Source: Symsagittifera roscoffensis
Taxonomy: Eukaryota > Xenacoelomorpha > Acoela > Convolutidae
Assembly (NCBI RefSeq): GCF_963678635.1
Contig: NC_087065.1
Span: forward strand, 39,433,430 to 39,497,429
Length of the DNA stretch: 64,000 bases
Direction of reading: 5' to 3'
The translations under genes were made by a program, and so were the position numbers. How positions within the stretch are numbered: the stretch's first letter is position 1; every line of letters starts with the position of its first letter. Below are positions 39,896 through 49,024 of this stretch, in pieces. Under the pieces are notes generated by a model. It worked only from the letters and a program-made list of their open reading frames with translations. It ran no database searches and was not told the origin of the DNA.

Positions 39896-39922
39896 AGGCG
39901 GATCTAGGATTTTCTCTAGGGG
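39896..39922. mobile_element. Family D left end running into the assembly gap
   Basis: GGCGGATCTAGGATTTTCTC followed by TAGGGG is the family D terminus, and the Ns begin directly after the G run. The rest of the copy is probably in the gap. Confidence 0.7.
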
Positions 39923-40122
39923 NNNNNNNNNNNNNNNNNNNNNNNNNNNNNNNNNNNNNNNNNNNNNNNNNNNNNNNNNNNNNNNNNNNNNNNNNNNNNN
40001 NNNNNNNNNNNNNNNNNNNNNNNNNNNNNNNNNNNNNNNNNNNNNNNNNNNNNNNNNNNNNNNNNNNNNNNNNNNNNNNNNNNNNNNNNNNNNNNNNNNN
40101 NNNNNNNNNNNNNNNNNNNNNN
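39923..40122. other. Assembly gap (200 Ns)
   Basis: Exactly 200 unknown bases, probably a placeholder length. Nothing can be said about the content. Confidence 0.99.
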
Positions 40123-41031
40123 ATGAATCGTGGAAGAAACCGGTCCTGTATCATCTTTGATTGTTAAAACCTAAGTGCATTGTTTTGGCTCAAACAACAC
40201 ACATTTCCCATTCTGCTATATGAGTAATTTCACCGTCTGCTATTTGGTTAACCCACAGTTTTCGTGCTAGCAATCTCGGATCTTGAAGACGATCAAAGAA
40301 ATCAATGTATGCTTAGGGATGGTATTTCAACAGCGAATTTTTTTTCGGTCCCAAAACCTTTTCTAAATTAAAACTTAGTTTTCTTTGTGTTTAAATCTTT
40401 CCACTGGTAAAGCTGTTTTCAATGTTGAAAACGACGAAGGCATGAACTTAATTGAATCTATGAAACGCAGATTCTTATACTCATTGGGTGTTTTCCCTAA
40501 TAGTTTTGATCCATACTGAGATCATCAGAGATATTTAGTCTTCTTGAGTGATAGAGACAAGGGAAAACACATTATTGGGATTAGTTCGTAGTTGGTTACG
40601 TTATGAGCTATAACTGGCACAAACTTAATGTCTTTTGATTCATATTGCAGCGGTTGTGTGCCCAGCCGGGAAAATTGATAGAGTAGACACAGTGGACAAG
40701 TACCCTTTCTCCGTATCAGCCAACTGTTCTTCACAAGTCCAGCAATGAGAGCATCTTCTCTTTTTCCTGTTGTGGTTTCTGTGAATGCGTAGTGCTTCCT
40801 CTTTTTGACATAGATCTATCTCGCCAGTGTTTTCAGTCCTTTGATTTTCAGTCCAATTTATCGGTCTTTGGATTGTTGAAAAGTTGAATATTGGAAAGCA
40901 TAGATTTTTGGTTCACATTAATCACGAGTTTGAAGTCTTAACTTTATGAATATAAACTTTGAAAGTTTCAGACGCCAGATATAAATTTTTCTGTAAAAGT
41001 TCAAAGTAAATTTTAAGCCGAATGGCTCAAT
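40123..41031. other. Intron sequence left of the retroelement
   Basis: No gene recognised. The sequence ends GGCTCAAT directly before the 3' LTR of the antisense element. Confidence 0.55.
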
Positions 41032-41441
41032 TGAGTTATGACCGAGTTGGTTAACTCATAGAGTAATTTCGGATAGGGTACACCGTCTGCTCGTCACGCT
41101 ATCTTATTTTCGGCCGGATAGATTCGTGCAACTTCTTAGTCTAATACCGATCCTAATCTTACTCTTATACTATCTAGTCTCAGGTTGTTTAACTAGTCTC
41201 TGCTAGGCTCAATAGATCTAGGGTATACTGGTTTATTGCGGCTGCTGAAGTGCTCGGGAGAGTCCAACTAATTTCTAAGTTAAATTCAAATCTCTCTGGT
41301 GCTGAAATTACAAGTAACTTCAGCACTTACAAATAAGTGGGTTGTTAGTTAGATGGATCATGATTGGTTAATATTAAATACTTTACATTGGTAAAATATC
41401 TAAATTATCCAATCATAAAATGTAGTCTAGATCAGGTTCCA
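41032..41441 (-). repeat. 3' LTR of the giant element
   Basis: 410 bp. It differs from 59542-59951 only at 41039 (T, against G) and 41362 (G, against T). On the minus strand it starts TGGAACCTGATC and ends TAACTCA. It contains a TATA-like TATTTAATAT (41371-41380) and a polyadenylation signal AATAAA (41232-41237). A hairpin with the stem GTGCTGAA/TTCAGCAC lies at 41299-41306 and 41319-41326. Confidence 0.96.
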
Positions 41442-41448
41442 CCCATCC
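41442..41448 (-). promoter_or_regulatory. Probable polypurine tract
   Basis: On the minus strand GGATGGG sits directly before the 3' LTR, the position from which plus-strand DNA synthesis is primed in LTR retroelements. It is short for a polypurine tract. Confidence 0.55.
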
Positions 41449-43053
41449 GGGTTTTACAGAGTTTTTTAGAATAGTTCTTCTGCAATTCGAAGGATGGATG
41501 ATGGACGTTGGTGTTTGGCGAACATCATATTTCTTCTGTTTCCTCTTTGTTAAAGAAGTTCCAGGAAGCTGGAGTTAGAGACATAAGACGTTGTGTCTTC
41601 TAGTGACAACGACTAAGTCTTTGCAACAAACTCAAATCTGATTTCAGAATGGTTTGCTATGTCAGGTTTTTCTGTTCTGCGTGGAGAACTTCTTTTGTGT
41701 CTGATCTAATTTGGGAATGGCGTGGAGATTGTGCGTGGAGGGGATGCCTGGTTACTCGGATCTGTACGTATACTTGAACATCGAGGTGGTCATTGGTCTA
41801 GTTCAATGAAGTCCTTTTCTGCGAAGTCAAGTCGTACTCTAAATCCTTTGAGTTGTGATTGTGAGTGGCATATCGATTGTGGTTGGTCATTCTCTCTCGA
41901 GTGTAGTGGGGTCGTTTTGTCTTTAGATGTTCGTCCTTGGTGTTGTATTCTGATCTATGTATTGCATAATGTAATTTACATTTTATAAAACATTTATTAG
42001 TTTAATATTTTTTAATTATGATTTTAGTTAGTTGTTTTCACAAAAGCTTTTTGTTTTAGTTCGGTTATTTTGAAGAGTTACTCACACTTGAGTAGCTCTT
42101 ATTAAAAATAGAGGTGTGGTCACAAAGCGTGGATGTAGCGCGGTGGGTTAGGCCGGCTATAGAGCATGCTCAGGACGTCCTTCCTGGTGGGTTAGGCCAG
42201 GAGTGGGAGTATGATTTCATGCGGTTTTTGTGAGAGGTCCTGTTATGTGACAACGTTTTATGTTGGGTTTGTTGTGGTTTTTCTTATGTTTTGTTGGTTG
42301 TGTCCTTTTTTCAAAAATCAAATTGTTTGTGGTATGGGTTTGTCTTTCGACTTTTTTGTGTTTTATTATTTCTTTCTTAGACTTTATAATAGTCTTCAAA
42401 AGAATAAATTATCCAGTTTTAAACTGGGTTAATCCGGTTTGGGTACCGTTGGTTTCCTTTTCTTAGTCATGCTGTTATGCTATGTGTTGTGGTGTTTAGT
42501 AAGCTGCATTGGTTAGTTTTGTTTAGTATATAATTCCTTTCCAACCGGGTTAAAGGAAGGTTTGAAACATGTTATTATATGTTAGAGTTGTTGAGTGTGA
42601 AAACTTGAAACTGAAATTCATTATTTTAAACAATTCTTCGTGGGCGAGCTGTGCGAGTTTGGATAGAATTTTTATGCGAGTGAATGAAAATATCAAAAGG
42701 TTAGTACTGCTTTTATTTCTTATGAATTTACTACATAGAATTTTAATTTTACTGCTAGTTGTTGGGGGAAATTAAGTTACAAATTTTCATCATAATTAGA
42801 TTTACTGCTTGTGGGGAAAATTTTAGAAATGAATTTACTGCATTGGTATTAAATTTATAAATTTATAAGTGTAAGAGATTAATAGAATTTTTGAAATTTG
42901 TTTGATGAAATTTGCGATTTTTATTTGTCGTTTGTGGTTTTTGTAGGTGATTGTCGGATGAAAGCTAAAAATCTAAAGAAAACATGGATAAAGAATGGTG
43001 AGTTTTTAATATTTTAATTAGTTAGTAATATTCATTTAATTCATACTTACCTG
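41449..43053 (-). other. 3' non-coding region of the giant element
   Basis: About 1.6 kb between the last ORF and the LTR, with no convincing gene on either strand. It contains a GC-richer patch where GGTGGGTTAGGCC occurs twice (42142-42154 and 42186-42198). The second copy forms a small hairpin, CCTGG...CCAGG (42183-42201). It also contains a palindrome, CCAGTTTTAAACTGG, near 42413. This may be a structured RNA signal (export, packaging or stability). That is inference. Confidence 0.6.
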
Positions 43054-44859
43054 TTAGTCGTCGGGGAAAAAACCGTGGGGGAAGATGTCGTGGATGAGAT
43101 CGGAATTTGTTAGTAGTTTAGCTAAGATGCGGATGATATTTTTAGTCTGAAGCAGTGGCCAAAGCAATTGAAGTGCCTTAATAGTGGTTAGTTCTTCAGT
43201 GCCAACTGCAAACTCATAAGGTGTGTTTTGGATTAGATTATATAATTTGTGATTGAATTTAGTGTTGTGGATGAATTCTAAAATTGGGATTTCTATAGGT
43301 TGTACAAACTCGTGCGGGATAAGGAAGGGTCGGGATTCTTCGGCGTTGAAGGTCTTGGTGATGGGACAGAAGATGTACATTTGGGTTATGGGATCATAAT
43401 TGCGAAGAATACCATGAAGGTTAGTATCTTTAATGCAATATGTGAAATTTAGGAAAAATGGTGAAGTGTATTTGGAATTAATGAATTGAAAACGATGGTG
43501 TGGTTGTCTAGAAGGTGTGTGTAGGTCAAAGTGATTTTGGATGAAGCGATAATAACTATATGTGTGGGTTTGTTTAGTGCGCAACATAATATCGTGTGAG
43601 CAGTGTAAATCTCTTTCGTGTGGTGCAAGGAAATGAAAGGTTAGTGAAAATATTTGGAAGCGTTCTTTAAAACTTTCGTATGCTTGGGTGTCTGTTAGTG
43701 CTTCTGAAATAATGTGATCAAACTTTCGGTCGAAGATGTTTAGTGTAAATATATATGGTGTCTTGATGAAAAATTTCTCGGTAATTTGTGGATTAGCGAA
43801 GCGATCGTCGTCTAAGAATTGATCTTGGTTAGCTCTGATGATGTTGTGATCATAGTATTCGAGTGTATATTCGTTAGCTCTAGGTGCAGTGTGTGTTTTT
43901 AGTGATTTTTTATATCCAACGTAAGTAAATTGTCTAGGTGTTAGTGGTGTAGTGAGTCGATATAGCATGTCCGTATTTCGCTCTATATCGATGTGAGTGT
44001 TAGATAAAGGTAAGCAAAGAGGGTTAGTAAAATGATAATATGAGGTCCAAGAGAGAGTGGGCATTAAAACGTATTCATCTACAAAGTTGCGTGTTTCGTT
44101 AGTGTCGTGGGGGGTGTTTAAGGTGTATTGTGGGAATGAGGGTAAGGTGATGGCTAAAAATTCTTTTGTGTTAGTATGCTTGGGGTGGTTGATGTATTCA
44201 CGGGCTGTTCCTGGTTTTGCTGGGAAAGGATGGTTGGGGAACTTTCTTTTAAAAGTGCGGTAAGCTCTATTAGTGTTGAGTGAAGATTCAGTTGATGTGG
44301 ATGATGGTGCTAATGATTCAGTATAATTTGAAGAGGGTGTAGGGGTAGGGGGATTGGATGAATTTATAGTGGAGGAGATTTGGTTTATGGTTGGGGTATT
44401 AAGGTGGTAGGGTTGTTGTTGAAGGGTAATAAAATTATCTAGCTCTGGGGAGATTCGGGGGGTGTCTGGAGAATGAGATGATTGGTCAGAATGGTATGAG
44501 GAGTAGGTTGGGGTAACTTGGGAAGCATAAGAGGGTGTGGGAGTGATTGGGTCAGGGTTATTGGATAATATGGGTTGAAAAGGGGGTTGAGAAAAATTAG
44601 AAGAGTTATGAAAATTATTGGATGGGGATGGTTCTGAGTCGGCAAATTCATCGGGGGTTTCAATATTCGGGTTATTGAGTTGTGAGATGGAATATAAAAC
44701 TGAGATGTGTGAATTAGTGTCGGAATTCATGCCTGATGTTACATTACTAGATGGAAAATCGGGTGGCGGAAAAGCAAAAAGTGGTATTATTGGGATTGGA
44801 GAGGTAAGATTGGTTGGGTGGGAATTTGATCGGTGTAGTGATCCAAGTTGGCGGCTCAT
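43054..44859 (-). CDS. Orphan protein of the giant element (601 aa)
   Basis: I do not recognise this protein. Its ATG overlaps the stop of the glycoprotein ORF as ATGA (44856-44859), suggesting coupled translation. Residues 1 to about 215 are Ser/Pro/Thr/Asn-rich and probably disordered, starting with a basic stretch. Around 205-220 is a basic patch (RTFKRKFP). From about 235 to the end the composition is that of a folded protein with many aromatic residues. There is no signal peptide or clear membrane span, so a cytoplasmic or virion-internal protein is more likely than a second envelope. It has no retroviral domain that I can identify. The intact 601-codon length in a recent element suggests selection for function. 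Confidence 0.8.
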   Translation of the reverse strand: MSRQLGSLHRSNSHPTNLTSPIPIIPLFAFPPPDFPSSNVTSGMNSDTNSHISVLYSISQLNNPNIETPDEFADSEPSPSNNFHNSSNFSQPPFQPILSNNPDPITPTPSYASQVTPTYSSYHSDQSSHSPDTPRISPELDNFITLQQQPYHLNTPTINQISSTINSSNPPTPTPSSNYTESLAPSSTSTESSLNTNRAYRTFKRKFPNHPFPAKPGTAREYINHPKHTNTKEFLAITLPSFPQYTLNTPHDTNETRNFVDEYVLMPTLSWTSYYHFTNPLCLPLSNTHIDIERNTDMLYRLTTPLTPRQFTYVGYKKSLKTHTAPRANEYTLEYYDHNIIRANQDQFLDDDRFANPQITEKFFIKTPYIFTLNIFDRKFDHIISEALTDTQAYESFKERFQIFSLTFHFLAPHERDLHCSHDIMLRTKQTHTYSYYRFIQNHFDLHTPSRQPHHRFQFINSKYTSPFFLNFTYCIKDTNLHGILRNYDPITQMYIFCPITKTFNAEESRPFLIPHEFVQPIEIPILEFIHNTKFNHKLYNLIQNTPYEFAVGTEELTTIKALQLLWPLLQTKNIIRILAKLLTNSDLIHDIFPHGFFPDD

Positions 44860-47045
44860 CGTGGGCTAAAAAAATGATTATTTTGAGACTGAAAAGCGGT
44901 GGTATGGGGTTGTTCAATAATTTGTTCATAAGTATTATGGTCTTGTGACTGGTGTGTCATTATATGTTGGATGGGACTTTGTGATGTGGTGAGTTGAAAA
45001 TTTGGATTATGTGTGATGGCTAAATTTCGAAAATTTCGTGGGACTAGGGATAGTGGATGGTTATTTGGTAGGGGTGGTAATTGTGGTGCCGTTGGCGTTA
45101 TGTCTACATTGTTATGTTCTTCGTCATATGTATTTTGTCGTGTTGCTATTTTTGTGTTATATTCTTTTATTTGTGCGTCTAAAAGAATTTTGTTTATAGA
45201 TGTAGAAAAGATTCCAAAAAATCCTGCAAAGAGTATGCGTGCTACGCTTGCTTGTCTGTTTACTTGTGTGTGTATAGCACATGTGTTGTAGATTCCTTTT
45301 AAAAGTGAGAAAAGAAATCCAATAAAGTTAAACATTGCGTATAAAATAGTCAATTTTTCTAAGATGTAGTAGGGCCATCCTAGAAAATCGAGGATCTCAT
45401 TTTTGAGTGTAACAAAGCTAAAAATATTAATCGGTGATATATCTTGGGGACGGTATTTTTCACCGTTTAGATATATATAATCTTTAATGTCTTTAAAATA
45501 TCCGCTATAGTCTTGCGTGTAGATATCGGCAAATCCTGCGGTTTCTGCAAGTTTGCGTAAATTTTGGTCTATTGATTGTCTTTGTATAGTGTCCATTTGT
45601 GTTAATAATTCTTGGAATTGTTGTGTTCTAATGTGATGTTGAATATCTGATTTTGAATAGATTCCTATTGATTGTAAGTCTATATTTGGGTTTCGAGCAA
45701 TAGCGCGAATGCTTTCTGGTGAAAATTTTTTGAGTGATTGCATTAATGTGGGATATGGAGTGAGAAGATAATATTTATTTTCATCAGGGTTTAGTTGTAC
45801 TACATTGTGGCTGTTTTCGGATCCACATGGGACTGCGGTATCCCAGAAATAGGTTCTTCGTGAAAGTGTATCCACGAAATGTACTTTATTCTTATAAAAG
45901 ATAGGGATTCTTTTATAACATCGTTTATCTTCAAAAACGTATAGTGGTGATACTTTTTTAGTACAAGTATAAAACCATAAGATGTTTCCTTCATAGTCTA
46001 AAAAATTTGATCTATTTCCAGATAATAAGTATCCTGCATAGGGTATTTTTAATACTGCTAGTGCAAGTGATTGTAATATTTGTGTTCGTTCTAATTCGCA
46101 TAGTTGGTGTAGTGTTTCTAATTCGGAGAGTGACATTTCTTGAAAAATTCGGCTAATTGTATAATCTAGTTTCATATCTAAATGAATATCATAGTGGATA
46201 TTACCGAAATATGTAGTGTTCATTAGTGATAATTCTTGTAAGCGTGTGCTTCTGGTGTCATGGGGTTTTAGATGTCCACCAGGTTGTCCGTTGCTTTTTT
46301 CAAAATTAACTGGTATATAGGATGTTCCTTCGTTTGGAGGATGACCTGTGGCATATGGGTCGATTTTTACTTTTCCAGTGGTCATGTCGAATCCTTTTTC
46401 GTATTCAACTAATATTTCAGAGTATTGTGTTCTGTGAAGTGGATTCCTGTATTTACATGCAAGTTCTGTTTCTTGATATATTTGAAAACGTGTCAATTTA
46501 TTTTCTATATTGTCTATGTTTCTAAAATTAGAACTTAGTTTTCGTGATGGATGGACTTGTTCATATGGAATTGATTGTATAAAATATTTTTCGTGAAATT
46601 TTATCATACGAGCGTGTATTTTTGCTACTTGAAATGTTGTACATGTATCTTCGGGGAACCAAACAATTGTTGCTTGTGTTCTCGTTGTAGGGTCGCAATA
46701 ACCTTGATCATTTTTACAAGGTAATCGGATTCCTTGATAGATCATTGTATTATCTGATAAATCTCGTGTTAGTTGTATTTTTTCGAGTTGTATTTTCCAA
46801 TCGAAAAACATTATTTCTTGGTATCCTTTATTTTTTGTGTCTGCTTTGCAGTTTGATGGGTCATTTATACCAATGTGTGGTATCCAATGTTTATCGTGTA
46901 GGTCATAGGTTAATCGTCCGTGTGCGCCGTTATACGGGTATTTTTCGTCTAGTTTTATATGTCCTTGGTGTCTTTCAAGTTGTGATTGATGTACAGAGTC
47001 TGAAAAAACTTGAAAATTAACTAACTTTCTTGCGGAGTTGAGTTT
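44856..47045 (-). CDS. Envelope-like glycoprotein, main part (second frame)
   Basis: Open for 729 codons. The first ATG is at 46811, but the frame is open and protein-like from 47045, upstream of that ATG, so it is better read as the continuation of the 152-aa signal-peptide ORF (47021-47479) after a -1 shift. The ectodomain has many spaced cysteines (LPCKN, GYCDP, DTCTT, LACKY, YTCTKK, RCYKR, VPCGS) and several N-glycosylation sites. Two hydrophobic segments follow (about 45270-45370 and 45190-45245), the first a probable transmembrane anchor. The tail is Pro/Gln/His-rich and carries PTAP (45084-45095). I cannot assign a family. The overall plan recalls glycoproteins taken by invertebrate retroelements from mononegavirus-type viruses, but this is a weak inference. 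It overlaps the 601-aa ORF by ATGA. Confidence 0.78.
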   Translation of the reverse strand, partial: KLNSARKLVNFQVFSDSVHQSQLERHQGHIKLDEKYPYNGAHGRLTYDLHDKHWIPHIGINDPSNCKADTKNKGYQEIMFFDWKIQLEKIQLTRDLSDNTMIYQGIRLPCKNDQGYCDPTTRTQATIVWFPEDTCTTFQVAKIHARMIKFHEKYFIQSIPYEQVHPSRKLSSNFRNIDNIENKLTRFQIYQETELACKYRNPLHRTQYSEILVEYEKGFDMTTGKVKIDPYATGHPPNEGTSYIPVNFEKSNGQPGGHLKPHDTRSTRLQELSLMNTTYFGNIHYDIHLDMKLDYTISRIFQEMSLSELETLHQLCELERTQILQSLALAVLKIPYAGYLLSGNRSNFLDYEGNILWFYTCTKKVSPLYVFEDKRCYKRIPIFYKNKVHFVDTLSRRTYFWDTAVPCGSENSHNVVQLNPDENKYYLLTPYPTLMQSLKKFSPESIRAIARNPNIDLQSIGIYSKSDIQHHIRTQQFQELLTQMDTIQRQSIDQNLRKLAETAGFADIYTQDYSGYFKDIKDYIYLNGEKYRPQDISPINIFSFVTLKNEILDFLGWPYYILEKLTILYAMFNFIGFLFSLLKGIYNTCAIHTQVNRQASVARILFAGFFGIFSTSINKILLDAQIKEYNTKIATRQNTYDEEHNNVDITPTAPQLPPLPNNHPLSLVPRNFRNLAITHNPNFQLTTSQSPIQHIMTHQSQDHNTYEQIIEQPHTTAFQSQNNHFFSPR

Positions 47046-47479
47046 TTATTTTGTGTGATGTTTAGTCTAAGTAATTCACTTTTACAATCGTCGGGATTGA
47101 GATGTAAAAGACGTTCTATATTACTCTGATAGAATGATTCATGGTCAAGTCGGTTTTTGTTTCCGTTCGAGACTTGTGAACAATGTACTTTCTTTTCGGA
47201 AAATGTTGCTGTGAATTTATAACCTGTAACTGTTGTTGCTCGGGCTTTTGAATAGAGTGTTGCTATTACATCTGTGGTTTCTATAGCTTGTGGTTCTGTT
47301 TCGCATTGTGATACTTGATTTATTGCATATTTATGTAGTGTTTTTTGTTCATTTTCTTCACAATCGTAATGTGTTACTAATAAATCTTGTGGTCCTGTAC
47401 GAGGGGAAGGGTTTATGTTTTGATTTGAGATTACTAGAAAAAGGAGTTGGAGAAAAATTAATAATTTTAGAATATACAT
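47021..47479 (-). CDS. Envelope-like glycoprotein, N-terminal part (152 aa)
   Basis: It starts with a strong signal peptide (MYILKLLIFLQLLFLVIS) and continues as a cysteine-containing ectodomain (YDCEE, SQCET, VHCSQ, DDCKS) with an N-glycosylation site (NIT). The frame ends with TAG at 47021-47023. The -1 frame is open from 47045 and carries the rest of the glycoprotein, giving a 25-base overlap. The overlap contains TAAAAAC on the minus strand (47042-47048), close to but not a canonical slippery heptamer. The start ATG lies within the last codons of the AUG-less ORF upstream. The break could be programmed frameshifting, splicing or an inactivating indel. Confidence 0.75.
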   Translation of the reverse strand: MYILKLLIFLQLLFLVISNQNINPSPRTGPQDLLVTHYDCEENEQKTLHKYAINQVSQCETEPQAIETTDVIATLYSKARATTVTGYKFTATFSEKKVHCSQVSNGNKNRLDHESFYQSNIERLLHLNPDDCKSELLRLNITQNKNSTPQES

Positions 47480-48603
47480 GTGTATGATAATCCTGAGTAT
47501 GGATTATAAAATGTAATGTAGCCAATTGTGTTTTTGGTATATCTGTCGTATTTGTATATTACTTCAGTAGTTATAAACGGTGGTGGTAGTGATTGAGCTG
47601 TTATGTTAGGTGGATTTAATGGGTAGGGATGTTGGGTAATATTATTTAACTTAACTGTGATTTCAAACTTTAATTGTAAACTGTTTTGTTGGAGTATTTG
47701 AATATTGTGATCACGGATATCGTTGTGAATATCTTGGCGATATTGTAATCTATTAAGTGCCCAGTTATGAAGGCGGTTACTTTCTTGATGTTGTCCAAAT
47801 AATGGTGGAGGTGCTGTAAATGTATTCCAATCTAGTCTTAAAGGAATATTTATTGATGATTGTTCTCGATATCTGGCGTCGAGATTATTTGGAAAATTTA
47901 AGTTAAAAGGTGGTGGTGAAATCTGGCTTATTGATGGTGTTGATGGTAGTGATAATGTTTCTGGTAGTGATGAGGATGTTGTTGTATCCGTAGAAATATC
48001 TATTGGATTATTGACTAAATTTAATTCACCTTGTGTAAATGAATGTGTTGTCCAATATGGTAGTCGTGATGCCTGGTTTGGGGGGTTAAAGGGATTTTCA
48101 CGTATTTGTTCAGATGTTGGTGTTGAACCTAAGTAATCTGATGGTAGGTTTGAGGTGCTACGTTGTGAAAGAAGCGTAGGGGTTTCTGGTAATATACCAA
48201 TGGGGTTTTCTGGAGTGTTTTGTGATGGGGATTGAGGTATATCAAAATGAACTCGGGGAGTTTGAAAATTTCTGTTTCGTCGAGGATGTATAATTTGTCT
48301 ATTTATTTCGACTGTATTTTGGTTTTGACTAGGATTTCTTATTCTACTTAGTTCTTGTGGTAGTGTTGGGTATAGGTTATATGTTGGTTCGCTTAGAGGT
48401 GCTTGTCGTTGAACTGGTTCTAGTGGTTCTGATAAACGAGCATGTCGTTCTTCAAAAGTGTATGGATTGTCTTGAAAAGAAATTCGTGTAGATGTTTGAG
48501 GATTTTGAGTAGTTGAAGGTGGTGTTGGGTTATCTTGGGATGATGTCGGTGAAGACTGATTCTGTGACTGTTGGGTAGCAATTTTTGATGGATTTTTGAA
48601 TTG
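47467..48603 (-). CDS. AUG-less ORF of 378 codons
   Basis: An uninterrupted frame of 378 codons plus TAA, bounded upstream by TAA at 48604-48606, with no methionine codon anywhere in it. The first two thirds are Pro/Ser/Thr/Gln-rich (for example QSQNQSSPTSSQDNPTPPS). The last 140 or so residues look folded (LNFPNNLDARYREQ, RLDWNTFTAPPPLF, FEITVKLNNI). No known domain was recognised. Its stop overlaps the start of the glycoprotein signal peptide. Translation must begin by splicing to an upstream exon, by a non-AUG codon, or by frameshift or reinitiation from the 62-aa ORF, whose stop is only a few bases away (48609-48611). Codon composition is like that of the flanking ORFs. Confidence 0.72.
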   Translation of the reverse strand, partial: QFKNPSKIATQQSQNQSSPTSSQDNPTPPSTTQNPQTSTRISFQDNPYTFEERHARLSEPLEPVQRQAPLSEPTYNLYPTLPQELSRIRNPSQNQNTVEINRQIIHPRRNRNFQTPRVHFDIPQSPSQNTPENPIGILPETPTLLSQRSTSNLPSDYLGSTPTSEQIRENPFNPPNQASRLPYWTTHSFTQGELNLVNNPIDISTDTTTSSSLPETLSLPSTPSISQISPPPFNLNFPNNLDARYREQSSINIPLRLDWNTFTAPPPLFGQHQESNRLHNWALNRLQYRQDIHNDIRDHNIQILQQNSLQLKFEITVKLNNITQHPYPLNPPNITAQSLPPPFITTEVIYKYDRYTKNTIGYITFYNPYSGLSYTCIF

Positions 48604-48608
48604 TTACT

Positions 48609-48797
48609 TTAGTGGGAAGGTTTATGTTTATTATAATATTCTTCCAAAAAAAGAATTAGAAGGATTGTTGCTAGGGCAAATGTGAAGATTGCTTTCTTTA
48701 TACATTTACATATTGTCAAAATGAGGGATGATAAAAATGTTATGAAAATTACAAACAATAAAAAAATATCAGTTCTACTGAAAATTGTTCGTATCAT
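48609..48797 (-). CDS. Small membrane protein (62 aa)
   Basis: Two hydrophobic segments (about residues 10-28 and 37-50) separated by a short Cys/Lys stretch (KCIKKA), ending EEYYNKHKPSH. This is a hairpin-type double membrane protein by composition. Its ATG overlaps the stop of the 76-aa ORF as ATGA (48794-48797). Function is unknown. The size and topology recall viral ion-channel or fusion-associated small proteins, but no motif proves it. Confidence 0.55.
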   Translation of the reverse strand: MIRTIFSRTDIFLLFVIFITFLSSLILTICKCIKKAIFTFALATILLILFLEEYYNKHKPSH

Positions 48798-49024
48798 TTA
48801 GGCAAGTTGTATAAATCGTACCTGTGGATATAATCAAGGGTTTTGGAAAGTTGGAGGAATAGTTCAAGTATAGTGTAGAAAATTAAAAAAATGTTACAAA
48901 AAATGATTAGGATTATTAGAAAAGATTCAAGTATATCAAAAAGAAATATTATAAAGGTTTCAAGTATTGTAAAAAAATGTTTAAAATTTATGAGTATTTG
49001 AGTAACTGATTGAGAGAAGAGCAT
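48794..49024 (-). CDS. Small hydrophobic protein (76 aa)
   Basis: Almost continuously hydrophobic between residues 15 and 58 (Phe/Ile/Leu-rich with periodic ILE motifs), probably two membrane helices, with a short charged C-terminal end. Its stop overlaps the start of the 62-aa ORF. It lies 600 bases after the end of gag-pol. No family was recognised. An AT-rich non-coding origin is possible, but the ATGA coupling favours a gene. Confidence 0.5.
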   Translation of the reverse strand: MLFSQSVTQILINFKHFFTILETFIIFLFDILESFLIILIIFCNIFLIFYTILELFLQLSKTLDYIHRYDLYNLPK

